Under the pieces are notes generated by a model that saw only the letters and a program-made list of their open reading frames with translations, was not told the origin of the DNA and searched no databases. Both the position numbers and the translations under genes were made by a program. Shown here piece after piece: positions 1-7,891 of a stretch of DNA of 64,000 nt. This DNA is from Pedobacter yonginensis (lineage in GTDB: Bacteria > Bacteroidota > Bacteroidia > Sphingobacteriales > Sphingobacteriaceae). Each line of letters opens with the position of its first letter. Position 1 is the first letter of the stretch. The stretch lies in the NCBI RefSeq assembly GCF_003173595.1, contig NZ_QGNZ01000002.1, positions 682,001-746,000 on the forward strand, read 5' to 3'.

Positions 1-101
1 CCAGCAAAGCAGGAATGATTAGTCGCTAAAATCTCGTAGAAGTGTGCGTTTCTGCATTTAGCTATTGATATAAATTTCTTGAAATTCTTGCACAAAAGGC
101 C

Positions 102-125
102 ATGGTACGTGTCTCCACGTACCAT
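102..125. repeat. Perfect 10-bp palindromic hairpin, dispersed family
   Basis: ATGGTACGTG, a 4-nt TCTC loop and CACGTACCAT form a perfect hairpin just beyond the 3' end of the DUF6249 gene, which is on the minus strand. The same palindrome recurs twice near 37.3 kb, so it belongs to a dispersed intergenic family and is not a private terminator. It has no T-run. The remaining bases from 1 to 151 show no gene I can support; all three plus frames meet a stop within about 35 bases. Confidence 0.7.
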
Positions 126-151
126 CAAGCTTAAAATGATTTCGAAAGTTG

Positions 152-520
152 TTATGCCCTATACTCCGTTGTTATTGCCTTCTTTTCAATTAAGAATGAG
201 GTTATTAAACCTAAACCACCAAAAATTCCGACAAATCCAAAATAAATGGCCACTGCTTGGCTTTCTTCTCCGTGTGTTAAATCGCCACCGAAAACACCTC
301 TAACCGTAAATAATGCCACCAATAAGCCCAAGCCAATACCAACCATCAAGAGCCCGAATTTTAAGCTCAAATATGGCCTCGGTACCGCAGCGCGGTTTAG
401 TCTAGGGTCAATCCCTCTTTCAATCATTGCCATTTTCTCTTTGTTTGATAAGTATCTGATTCCAAATACCATCGCGAATGCTCCTAAGAACATAGATATG
501 GGTACGAATACACCTTCCAT
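152..520 (-). CDS. Small DUF6249-like membrane protein
   Basis: This 122-residue protein has an N-terminal membrane segment (about residues 5-22), then a short cytosolic piece with the motif NKEKMAMIERGIDP, then two more hydrophobic segments (about 52-72 and 88-112). The arrangement of an N-terminal anchor, an 'ERG(I/V)DP' motif and a C-terminal membrane pair matches the DUF6249 family common in Bacteroidetes. The function is unknown. Such proteins are often seen near ECF sigma/anti-sigma genes, and one such pair lies about 1.2 kb away, but on the other strand and separated by the SMR gene and repeats. The start ATG is at 520. Confidence 0.7.
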   Translation of the reverse strand: MEGVFVPISMFLGAFAMVFGIRYLSNKEKMAMIERGIDPRLNRAAVPRPYLSLKFGLLMVGIGLGLLVALFTVRGVFGGDLTHGEESQAVAIYFGFVGIFGGLGLITSFLIEKKAITTEYRA

Positions 521-662
521 AATTATAATTTTTTAATGTTAATTTTTAAATGAACTGTTTTCTGAGTGTTATGACAACATGCTTTTTAATCAGGTTACAT
601 CGAACAGAGAAAATAATCAATAAATAATAAGCGGTTTTCAAATCGCCCAAAAAAAACTTCTC

Positions 663-670
663 TACCTTTG
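663..670 (+). promoter_or_regulatory. TAnnTTTG -7 element of the SMR gene
   Basis: TACCTTTG matches the Bacteroidetes -7 consensus exactly and ends only 4 nt before the ATG at 675. Transcription should therefore begin at or next to the start codon. I see no convincing -33 TTTG at the expected distance. Confidence 0.6.
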
Positions 671-674
671 TGTT

Positions 675-995
675 ATGAACTGGATTATATTAATCATAGC
701 AGGCTTTTTTGAAGTTGGCTTTACAACATGCTTAAAACTTTCAAATAATTTTACAAACGTAAAATGGAGCATAGGTTTTTTAATTTCCATTACATTAAGT
801 TTTATTTTACTTAATAAGGCCTCTCAAACTTTACCTATGGGCACCGCTTATGCCGTATGGACGGGTATTGGAGCCGTTGGTACAGTAATCATCGGCATTG
901 TGTACTTCAACGAACCGGCAACCTTTTGGAGAATTTTTTTCATTTGCACTTTAATAGGCTCTATTGCTGGATTAAAGTTTTTTGCCTCGCATTAA
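675..995 (+). CDS. Small multidrug resistance (SMR) family transporter, SugE/Gdx-like
   Basis: This 106-residue inner-membrane protein has four hydrophobic helices, the normal size for SMR exporters. The conserved membrane glutamate is E13 (in GFFEVGF). The loop motif AVWTGIGAVGT is typical of the family. SMR proteins are dual-topology dimers that exchange protons for cationic compounds. SugE/Gdx members export guanidinium, others quaternary ammonium drugs. The N-terminus resembles SugE/Gdx more than EmrE, but the substrate cannot be settled by eye. No SMR partner gene or guanidine riboswitch is visible; the upstream leader appears to be almost absent. Confidence 0.85.
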   Translation: MNWIILIIAGFFEVGFTTCLKLSNNFTNVKWSIGFLISITLSFILLNKASQTLPMGTAYAVWTGIGAVGTVIIGIVYFNEPATFWRIFFICTLIGSIAGLKFFASH

Positions 996-996
996 T

Positions 997-1278
997 AAAA
1001 CTCTTTTTTTTGGAGCGCAAAACCTGTGTAAGAAACAAAATCGGTTCCCGTGTTTTGCTTTTACGCTTCGGGCATCGTGCCTCTGCCCTGCAGGGTAACG
1101 CTTCACCCGGGGCTATAGGGCAGGCTCCGTTTCATTTTTTGAGGCTATGGAACTCAAAACCTTGATCTTAAACCAGATTGCAGTGAAAAGCCCGCAAGCG
1201 AGGCACGAGCGCGGGCTTGCAACGGAAAGCGGGGCTGCAGGCCGCCAAAATGGGCTGTCCATTCATTTTCAAAAACGT
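997..1278. repeat. Tandem intergenic repeat, unit 1
   Basis: First of two direct copies of a roughly 280-bp GC-richer element, offset from the second by about 314 bp. It begins at ACTCTTTTTTT followed by GGAGCGCAAAACCTGTG and ends near CATTTTCAAAAACG. Internal features are the palindrome CCCTGCAGGG (1086-1095) and a hairpin AAGCCCGC/GCGGGCTT (1188-1195 with 1211-1218). The first about 115 bases are nearly identical between copies, the middle diverges and the end is similar again. The short reading frames inside are not credible genes. Confidence 0.85.
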
Positions 1279-1310
1279 TGTAGAGCAAAATTAAGCCGTC
1301 AGCACTAACA

Positions 1311-1593
1311 AAACTCTTTTTTTATGGAGCGCAAAACCTGTGTAAGAAACAAAATCGGTTCCCATGTTTTGCTTTTACGCTTCGGGCATCGTGCCTCTGC
1401 CCTGCAGGGTAACGCTCCACCCGGGGCTAATTTGCAGGTTCATTTTCCGTGTTTGATGGGTTTGAAATACAAAGCGTTATTATTAAACCGGATTGCAGTG
1501 AAAAGCCCGCAACCCGATTTTTTCGGGGCGGACTTGTAACGGAAAGCCGGGCTATAGGCCGCCATATACCACCATTCGTTCGTTTTCAAAAAA
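1311..1593. repeat. Tandem intergenic repeat, unit 2
   Basis: Second copy of the element at 997-1278. It keeps the opening block, the CCCTGCAGGG palindrome (1400-1409), the GATTGCAGTGAAAAGCCCGCAA block and the closing TTTTCAAAAA. The middle differs: TTTGCAGGTTCATTTTCC replaces the corresponding part of unit 1, and the second arm of the GCCCGC hairpin carries a substitution (GCGGACTT). The two copies and a 32-bp linker fill most of the 680-bp gap between the SMR and sigma factor genes. Confidence 0.85.
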
Positions 1594-1677
1594 AAAATTA
1601 GAAGAAAATTCCAAGCCCAATTGCAAATCCTTTTCTTTCTTGTAACCTCGCAGCTGTTATTGTAGTCTTACCTTAAA

Positions 1678-2259
1678 ATGGAGCAAAAATTTACAGATTT
1701 AGAGCTGATCCACCGCGTATTGAACGGCGAACCCGGGCAATATGCCTTGTTGGTGAAAAAGCATCAACGGTTTGTATTTACACTGGCTTTACGTTTTGCA
1801 AAAAATAGAGAAGATGCCGAAGAAATTGCGCAAGATTGCTTTGTAAAAGCTTACCGCGCTTTAGGCACATTTAAACAAACGGCAAAGTTTAGCACATGGC
1901 TTTATACCATTACCTACACCACGGCCATGACGTTTCTTCGGAAAAAACGGATTGATACGGCATCAATAAATGATGAGGAGACCTTAATTCAGCTCGAAAA
2001 TCATACATCAAGCTTTAATGCAAATGGTTTTGAAAAACAGGATAGTCATACTTTTTTAAACCAAGCCATAACACTTTTGCCCCCAGATGATGCCACCATA
2101 ATTACCCTATTTTACCAAGGCGAACAGAGTTTAGAGGAAATTGGCAAAGTTTTACATTTGGAACCCAATACAATAAAGGTAAAATTGCATAGGGCAAGGC
2201 TAAGGCTTAAAGAGAAATTACAATACTTATTAAAAGATGAAGTAAAGGAACTACTATGA
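1678..2259 (+). CDS. ECF-type RNA polymerase sigma factor
   Basis: This 193-residue protein has the two-domain layout of group 4 sigma factors. Region 2 lies at about residues 25-95, with the helix DAEEIAQDCFVKAYRAL and the promoter-melting segment STWLYTITYTTAMTFLRKKR. Region 4 lies at about 130-185 and ends in the helix-turn-helix EPNTIKVKLHRARLRLKEKL. It should direct RNA polymerase to a stress or envelope regulon. The stop overlaps the start of the next gene by 4 nt (ATGA at 2256-2259), so the pair is translationally coupled, as expected for a sigma factor and its membrane regulator. The target promoter is not evident here. Confidence 0.93.
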   Translation: MEQKFTDLELIHRVLNGEPGQYALLVKKHQRFVFTLALRFAKNREDAEEIAQDCFVKAYRALGTFKQTAKFSTWLYTITYTTAMTFLRKKRIDTASINDEETLIQLENHTSSFNANGFEKQDSHTFLNQAITLLPPDDATIITLFYQGEQSLEEIGKVLHLEPNTIKVKLHRARLRLKEKLQYLLKDEVKELL

Positions 2260-2753
2260 ACACAATAGAACAACAACTTTGGGATTATATTGATGGTCAA
2301 CTAGAGGGAGAATTGAAAAAATCCATTGAAGACAAAATACATTCTGATCCTCAGGTGAAGCTTCAATACGAGGCATTTTTATCGCTTAACCTTACTTTAA
2401 GCAAGTTAGACTTAGAGGAGCCATCGATGTCTTTTATTAGAAATGTAACGGAAGAAATTGCATCAGTACCCGCACCTGTTTCAATGAAAACGAAAGTAGA
2501 TACCCGCATTATTTACGGTATTGGTGGTTTTTTCGTGGCTTGTATTTTCGGCATATTAGGCTTTTTAGCTTACAATACTAATTTTACCATTCCAAGTTTT
2601 AATTTTGACCTCACTTTTGATACTCAAAAAATCATAACGCCTACAACCATAAATATTTTCTTGTTTGTAGATTTAATTCTAGGATTGATTTTTATAGATT
2701 ACTATTTAAGAAAGCGAAAGTCAAAGTTTCTCATTGATGAACCCGCTGCTTAG
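2256..2753 (+). CDS. Putative membrane anti-sigma factor
   Basis: This 165-residue protein is encoded directly after the ECF sigma gene with a 4-nt overlap. Residues 1-75 are a charged cytosolic segment (QQLWDYIDGQLEGEL...), resembling the N-terminal helix of anti-sigma factors. Two hydrophobic segments follow at about 85-106 and 130-150. No HxxxCxxC zinc motif is present, so this is not a ZAS-type domain. The assignment as anti-sigma rests on position, overlap and topology. The C-terminus is basic (YYLRKRKSKF) and likely cytosolic, with only a short loop outside. Confidence 0.7.
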   Translation: MNTIEQQLWDYIDGQLEGELKKSIEDKIHSDPQVKLQYEAFLSLNLTLSKLDLEEPSMSFIRNVTEEIASVPAPVSMKTKVDTRIIYGIGGFFVACIFGILGFLAYNTNFTIPSFNFDLTFDTQKIITPTTINIFLFVDLILGLIFIDYYLRKRKSKFLIDEPAA

Positions 2754-2994
2754 TCAAGCTGATGTGCTACTTTGGTCGTGCTATTACACTTTTTCCTCCA
2801 AAATACGGAATACACGGAAGAAAATGAAAATCTGAACAAGTCCTACACGCCTCGCTCTTAGGTGCCTTAGGTGTCTCAGATGGTGAAAAAATTTGGAACG
2901 CTAAATCAATAAGTATTTGCCAAGGAAACAGGGAAGGCAACGAATGTTATCTTTATTGTTGGGTTAGGTTGTTATTAGAGCGCCTTTTAAACTA

Positions 2995-3028
2995 GAAAGG
3001 GTTGCCTTCTTTCGAGAGCAACCCTTTC
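2995..3028 (-). terminator. Stem-loop downstream of the cold-shock gene
   Basis: GAAAGGGTTGC and GCAACCCTTTC form an 11-bp perfect stem with a 12-nt loop, placed 20 nt beyond the stop of the csp gene. The following minus-strand bases (TAGTTTAAAA) contain only a weak T-tract, so it may be an mRNA 3'-end stabiliser as much as an intrinsic terminator. Confidence 0.6.
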
Positions 3029-3047
3029 CATAAATATGATAAATAAA

Positions 3048-3239
3048 TTAAATTACTTTCACATTAACGGCGTTTAAGCCTTTTTTACCGTTAGCAACTT
3101 CGTACTGAACTTTGTCGTTTTCACGGATTTCGTCGATAAGACCTGTTGAATGAACAAAAATTTCGCTATCGCCGTTAGCTGGTACGATAAAGCCAAAACC
3201 TTTAGTTACATTGAAGAATTTTACTGTGCCTTCTTGCAT
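3048..3239 (-). CDS. Cold-shock protein, CspA family
   Basis: A 63-residue OB-fold RNA/DNA-binding protein. RNP1-like KGFGFI and RNP2-like EIFVHST motifs are present, as in CspA-type RNA chaperones that melt mRNA structure at low temperature. I place the start at ATG 3239 because the family begins with MQEGTVKFFN. The frame stays open upstream to 3308, but the extra 23 residues (MLKFILISKIKTYL...) are AT-rich leader read through and do not match the family. A long AT-rich untranslated leader is normal for csp genes. Confidence 0.93.
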   Translation of the reverse strand: MQEGTVKFFNVTKGFGFIVPANGDSEIFVHSTGLIDEIRENDKVQYEVANGKKGLNAVNVKVI

Positions 3240-3343
3240 TGTATTAAATATTAAAATTAAGTGTGCAAGGTAAGTTTTAATTTTTGAAATCAAAATAAAT
3301 TTTAACATTTTTTTAACGTTAAAATTTTGTAAATATCAGATTA

Positions 3344-4267
3344 CTAAGGCTTTTTAATTGCCCTTCCTACAATGCTCAATGTAATTTCGCTGTTATGCGG
3401 GATACCGAGTGTTGTTCCTGGTATTACGTTAAAAAGGTTTCGAAGGTAAATATCTGCCACGCCATGTATAACTTTTTTTCTCGATTCAACATCTTCCGGT
3501 AGCACCCCGTAAGCATTCTGAATCCTGATCACTCCATTATAACCAACAACAGCAGAGCACTGGTAGGCAAAATCTTTATAGGCCCGATCGATTACAATTT
3601 TGTATTGCGGATACATGTAGTCGTAGGCTTCCGTTCTTTTTGACAGTTTATCTACCGTGCTGATTTTCTCTACAGTTACAATTTTACTTTTCGGGATAAA
3701 CTGAACTGGCTTTAATGCAGCAAATGCACTATCGCTATTGGCATTAACTTGCTCCGATCTTTTTTGGATGAACAGCGTATCCTGTTTACTTGTTTTCTGC
3801 AATTCAGCCGCCGAAACTTTCAATTTGTTCTTGATATAGCTTTGGGCATAAAAAGTCATGTTCACATCTGATCTGATATCGGCTGCGATTACTTTTCCAT
3901 CAACCTGTACCCGTTGAAACACCAGACTATCTTTACTAATGTGCTTTACTTTAAAAAATTCTTCGGCAAAGTTATATACATTCCCATGGTCGTATTGGAG
4001 ATAAAACTTTTGCATAATTTGCTTCTGCGGACTCCAAGCCATCATGGTATCTTCTGCTGCCACCTCAATTATCCAAGAAGGTTTTTGCATAAAACCTTCT
4101 TTATTAAAGGAAAGTCCGTCGCTAAAACGCCTTTTCACCTCTTCGTATCGAATGCCCTTTACGGGTGCAAAAGTAAAATCTCTTAAAGTAGCATCTGTAC
4201 TTTTTGTACGGGTACAGGCGGAAAACAGCAACAACAAAAAGAAGAGCTTTATACTATTATTGATCAT
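3344..4267 (-). CDS. Hypothetical lipoprotein
   Basis: This 307-residue protein has a signal peptide ending in the lipobox LFSAC (cysteine 18), so it is predicted to be lipid-anchored. No catalytic motif is recognised. The middle is a mixture of charged strands and the C-terminal 80 residues (IVIDRAYKDFAYQCSAVVGY...) look like a compact folded domain. It lies in a minus-strand group of secreted hydrolases, 52 bp after the phosphodiester glycosidase-like gene, and could be co-transcribed with it. The function is unknown. Confidence 0.75.
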   Translation of the reverse strand: MINNSIKLFFLLLLFSACTRTKSTDATLRDFTFAPVKGIRYEEVKRRFSDGLSFNKEGFMQKPSWIIEVAAEDTMMAWSPQKQIMQKFYLQYDHGNVYNFAEEFFKVKHISKDSLVFQRVQVDGKVIAADIRSDVNMTFYAQSYIKNKLKVSAAELQKTSKQDTLFIQKRSEQVNANSDSAFAALKPVQFIPKSKIVTVEKISTVDKLSKRTEAYDYMYPQYKIVIDRAYKDFAYQCSAVVGYNGVIRIQNAYGVLPEDVESRKKVIHGVADIYLRNLFNVIPGTTLGIPHNSEITLSIVGRAIKKP

Positions 4268-4319
4268 TTTATAATTCTAACTCTGCGAAAATAATTATTT
4301 AAGCTTAGCGCAATAACAT

Positions 4320-5189
4320 TTATTTCGTCCTTTTGATGAGTAACACGTTGGCTACTTTCCGTTGCCCCTCGTGGTCCCATTTCTTATTATCTGTTGGATA
4401 GTTGATTACGCCCCCATCTGGAAAACCATTAATCCATAGTGTGGTAGAACCACCGCCATCAAAATTTAACACCGTTGTACAGCCCAACCAGCTCATTAAT
4501 TTGGTTAACTCGTGTAAACTCATTCCTGCCGAGTTATCATGTCGCCCATCAACGGTTAATAAAACCACTCTCCCATTAGGTTTAATGCCTAAACAAGTTC
4601 TTGGGTGCCGTAAATAGGTAAAACTTGTTGTATCCAGAACTTCGTTTACTGCATTGAAGGTTAGTAAAGGTCCGTTTAACAAAATGTTTTGTTCGGGCAA
4701 TTTGGTTTCCCAATCGGTAGATTCATCCCATTTCTTCACCCCAAGCTTACCACCTTCGATGACAACCGCAGCTTGTTGATGCCTTGCACGAGCGCCATTT
4801 TTATCTAACCTATTCGTATTGATCACTTTACCATTCACTTTAACAAAATCGACTGATCCTCCGTTTTTAACATCAAAGAAATTCCCATTAATGGCTGCAA
4901 TAGCGGTATCTCTCAACCCAAAATCGCTGGTGGTTATCAGTTCTTTTTCTTCGGCATCAAGCGCGAAAACAGCTTTTCTTCCCGTATTCTTAATTTCTAA
5001 AAAAGAAATGTTTTCATTGGCCGCGAATAGATTTTTCTGATTGAAATGATGATGATATAACCGCACTTGTTTAGCAACTCGTGTTTTTTGCCACTTTGTT
5101 TTAACTACAGTTAGCGAATCGGAATTTTGGGCAAGGCCTGAAAAGCCACAAAGGCACAGCAACGTTAAGTAGGATATTCTTTTAAACAT
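4320..5189 (-). CDS. Secreted phosphodiester glycosidase family (NAGPA-like) protein
   Basis: This 289-residue protein has an N-terminal signal peptide (cleavage likely after FSGLAQ). The mature part carries the hallmarks of the NAGPA/DUF2233 fold: AINGNFFD around residue 98, HPRTCLGI, VDGRHDNSAGMSL and the glycine-rich FDGGGSTTLWI near 240-250. The mammalian prototype removes N-acetylglucosamine from phosphodiester-linked mannose; the bacterial substrates are mostly unknown, plausibly cell-envelope or exopolysaccharide phosphodiesters. It sits between a lipoprotein gene and a large metalloprotease gene on the same strand. Confidence 0.85.
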   Translation of the reverse strand: MFKRISYLTLLCLCGFSGLAQNSDSLTVVKTKWQKTRVAKQVRLYHHHFNQKNLFAANENISFLEIKNTGRKAVFALDAEEKELITTSDFGLRDTAIAAINGNFFDVKNGGSVDFVKVNGKVINTNRLDKNGARARHQQAAVVIEGGKLGVKKWDESTDWETKLPEQNILLNGPLLTFNAVNEVLDTTSFTYLRHPRTCLGIKPNGRVVLLTVDGRHDNSAGMSLHELTKLMSWLGCTTVLNFDGGGSTTLWINGFPDGGVINYPTDNKKWDHEGQRKVANVLLIKRTK

Positions 5190-5213
5190 AGGAGGTGATT
5201 TTATTCAATAAAA

Positions 5214-5253
5214 TTAAAAAAAACGGAGCAAACCAACTTAATGATTTGCTCCG
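5214..5253 (-). terminator. Rho-independent terminator of the metalloprotease gene
   Basis: CGGAGCAAA (5224-5232) pairs perfectly with TTTGCTCCG (5245-5253). Read on the minus strand, the stem is followed by a run of eight or more T. It lies 24 nt past the metalloprotease stop, so that gene is transcribed separately from the downstream glycosidase-like gene. Confidence 0.85.
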
Positions 5254-5276
5254 CTTTTGTAACATTAAGAAAACAC

Positions 5277-7799
5277 TTATTTCTTTGGATCAAGAATGTT
5301 TTTAATTCTGATGTTTAAGTCGTCATAATGTGCTTTGGTAACAGCATCCCCAGCAACTGATCTTGCTTTTGTGGTTGCCAATAACGATTTGAGCTCTGCC
5401 CTAACCAATGGTCTAATATCAGAAAGACTAATGTTAATTGGGGTTATTCCATAGCTTGCTGCAGCATCAACAGGAAAACCCGCTGGTAGCTCCGTTTCGG
5501 TAGTCATTAAATAAGCCAAGCGTTCTACGTAAGCCCTTTGCAGGTTGCGTTTAAAACCATCGGCTCTGCCTGCAACAAATACCGATTTTTTCAAATCTGT
5601 AAATAACTCAGGTAAAGTATAAGCTTTTGCCGACCCGTTTTTCGATTCATTATCCATTAAACGCGCAATTCTAGATGCAGAAAGTAAACTCGACAAAGTA
5701 TTGGTTTGTACCGATTTAATTCTGTTTAATAAAACGCCGTTATCAAACTTGCCCAGTTGCTCATTGCTAATTAACCACAGTGGAGTGGTAAATAATTGCT
5801 GATTAAAGAAAGTTATTGCCTCTTTTTGCTTCGCTTTTGATAAATAGGCGTACACCGGACCCGATTGATCGTAGGTTTTGAAGTTTTCGCTCAAACCACC
5901 AACATTGGTGGCAACGTGCCCCATGTAACGGTTATACTGGCCAACAATTTCCGTGTAAATTTCTTTTAAATCGCTGTAGTCCTTACCTTTTTGATATGTC
6001 CATTTTTCTACATTTGGTAAAATCCTTTTAAGGTTGGCGATGCCATAAGTGCTTGCCTTCATAGCATTATCGCCCAAATCTTCACTTTGCAAGCGGGGAT
6101 CTAAGCTCGTGCCCTGGCGACCGTAAAAATATAGTGGGTTGCCTGCATTTTTCAATGTCCATTGATCTAATACTTCCTTCTCTTGCTCAGACGATTTATT
6201 GCCAGGAAGCCAGCTGTATCCCCATTTAATTGACCATTTATCGTACTCACCAATTTGAGGGTGAAGTTTAGTTACACCATCTCCAGGCTGAGCAATGTAA
6301 TTGAAACGGGCGTAATCCATAATGGATGGCGCTGTTCCGTGGGCATCTGTAAATGTTTTAGAGCGAAGTGAATCTACCGGATAGGCATAGCTAGAGCCGA
6401 AGTTATGCGGCAAGCCTAAGGTATGCCCAATTTCATGCGACGATACAAAGCGAATTAACTCGCCCATTTGCGGGTCTGTAAATTGTGCCTTACGTACTGC
6501 TGGGTTAGTGGCTGCCGTTTGCACGAAATACCAATTGCGCAATAAATTCATCACGTTATGGTACCAGCCAATGTGGGTTTCTAAAATTTGTCCAGTTCTC
6601 GGATCGCTAACATGCGGACCGTAAGCATTTGCAATGTCTGAAGCAAAATAACGCACAACAGAGTATCTAGAATCTTCTACACTAAATTGAGGGTCTTGTT
6701 GTGGGGTTGGGGCTTCTTTACCAATAATTGCATTTTTGAAACCTGCGGCCTCGAATGCCACTTGCCAATCGTTAATTCCTTGGATTAAATAAGGAACCCA
6801 TTTTTTCGGTGTGGCCGGATCAATATAAATGATAATCGGTTTTACCGGCTCTACCAATTCGCCTCTTTTGTAGGCGTTTGTATCTTTAGGAACCAAATTC
6901 CATCTGTGGATATAAGCCGTACGTTCTGCTTTTTGGGCATTTGTTCCATAATCAATTTGAGATTGACCAAAATAACCCACTCTGCTGTCCATAATTCTGG
7001 CTTTTACAGGGTTTTTTGGCAACAATAACATTGAAGTATTAAACTCGAAGGTAACTGCAGCATTGCTGTTATCTGTTGGCGATTCTAATGCACGATAGGT
7101 TTTTGCTGTTTTTACCTCAATATTAATTGGGAAAGTTTTTATGGTATCAATATAAGATCGGGTTGCATCAAACATCGTAACCTTATACGCTTTACGAATT
7201 TGATCTGTAGCACCAATCGCCATAATGTCGCCGTTGTAGAAATCGGTTACATCAATCACAACTCCGCTTGTGTCTTTATTATAAGCCTTAACTTCAAAGC
7301 TTGCCAAAATTTGATCAAGGTTTGAGTTCTTTACAGATTCAAACATATCGCTGTTTGGATCGGCTTTAGTTGCATAACTGGGTACGCGAATAAAAACCTG
7401 CTTTCCTCTGCGTTCCCATTTCCAAACTTGCTCATTTAGCTCTTCTCCGCCATATTGTTGGTTGCCAACTTTTACACCAGCCGGAGCTTTTGCCAAACGC
7501 GTAACCACCAGCATTTCGCGATTAATCATCGAGTCTGGTATTTCAAAATACCATTTGTCATCTACTTTATGGGTTTTGAAAAGGCCTACCGTTGTCCTTG
7601 CCTTCGCGGTTATCACTTCCGAAAAAGGTTTAATGCCTTCTTTCTTTGGCGCTGCTGGTGCAGCCGCCGATTGCACTGGAGCCGTAGTTTTTTTAGTATT
7701 GTTTTTGTTTGGCCATTTTTGTGCGTATGCCGTATTTATTCCGGCCACACCAAATGCAACGATACCTGCAAAAGCAAGTATGCTAACTTTTTTATTCAT
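5277..7799 (-). CDS. Secreted zinc metalloprotease (DUF5117/DUF4953-type metzincin)
   Basis: This 840-residue secreted protein has a signal peptide ending near AGINTAYA. The catalytic zinc motif HEIGHTLGLPHNF starts at H455 and gives the ligands H455, H459 and H465 with catalytic E456, the metzincin HExxHxxGxxH pattern. It is followed by a Met-turn candidate, SIMDYARFNY. The N-terminal region matches the DUF5117/5118 layout and the C-terminal 250 residues are helical. Such proteins are widespread in Bacteroidetes and are thought to degrade extracellular or periplasmic proteins; the exact substrate is unknown. A strong terminator follows, so it is monocistronic. Confidence 0.9.
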   Translation of the reverse strand: MNKKVSILAFAGIVAFGVAGINTAYAQKWPNKNNTKKTTAPVQSAAAPAAPKKEGIKPFSEVITAKARTTVGLFKTHKVDDKWYFEIPDSMINREMLVVTRLAKAPAGVKVGNQQYGGEELNEQVWKWERRGKQVFIRVPSYATKADPNSDMFESVKNSNLDQILASFEVKAYNKDTSGVVIDVTDFYNGDIMAIGATDQIRKAYKVTMFDATRSYIDTIKTFPINIEVKTAKTYRALESPTDNSNAAVTFEFNTSMLLLPKNPVKARIMDSRVGYFGQSQIDYGTNAQKAERTAYIHRWNLVPKDTNAYKRGELVEPVKPIIIYIDPATPKKWVPYLIQGINDWQVAFEAAGFKNAIIGKEAPTPQQDPQFSVEDSRYSVVRYFASDIANAYGPHVSDPRTGQILETHIGWYHNVMNLLRNWYFVQTAATNPAVRKAQFTDPQMGELIRFVSSHEIGHTLGLPHNFGSSYAYPVDSLRSKTFTDAHGTAPSIMDYARFNYIAQPGDGVTKLHPQIGEYDKWSIKWGYSWLPGNKSSEQEKEVLDQWTLKNAGNPLYFYGRQGTSLDPRLQSEDLGDNAMKASTYGIANLKRILPNVEKWTYQKGKDYSDLKEIYTEIVGQYNRYMGHVATNVGGLSENFKTYDQSGPVYAYLSKAKQKEAITFFNQQLFTTPLWLISNEQLGKFDNGVLLNRIKSVQTNTLSSLLSASRIARLMDNESKNGSAKAYTLPELFTDLKKSVFVAGRADGFKRNLQRAYVERLAYLMTTETELPAGFPVDAAASYGITPINISLSDIRPLVRAELKSLLATTKARSVAGDAVTKAHYDDLNIRIKNILDPKK

Positions 7800-7891
7800 G
7801 TGTGTTTATTGGTTTTAGGATAATAAGAGGCCGAAGTTAAGGCCTTGTTACGTTGCGTACAGAATGTAACTATAAAATTACCAGCCATGTG

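Noticed and set aside
857..1165. 102-codon frame across the end of the SMR gene and the repeat
   Set aside because: It starts inside the SMR gene in another frame and runs into the repeat; the same residues recur in the second repeat copy only because the DNA is repeated.
1324..1539. 71-codon frame in repeat unit 2
   Set aside because: It lies within a structured intergenic repeat, diverges from unit 1 in the protein where the DNA diverges, and has no start signals.
3240..3308. Extended N-terminus for the cold-shock protein
   Set aside because: The extra 23 residues are hydrophobic translation of the AT-rich leader and are absent from the family.
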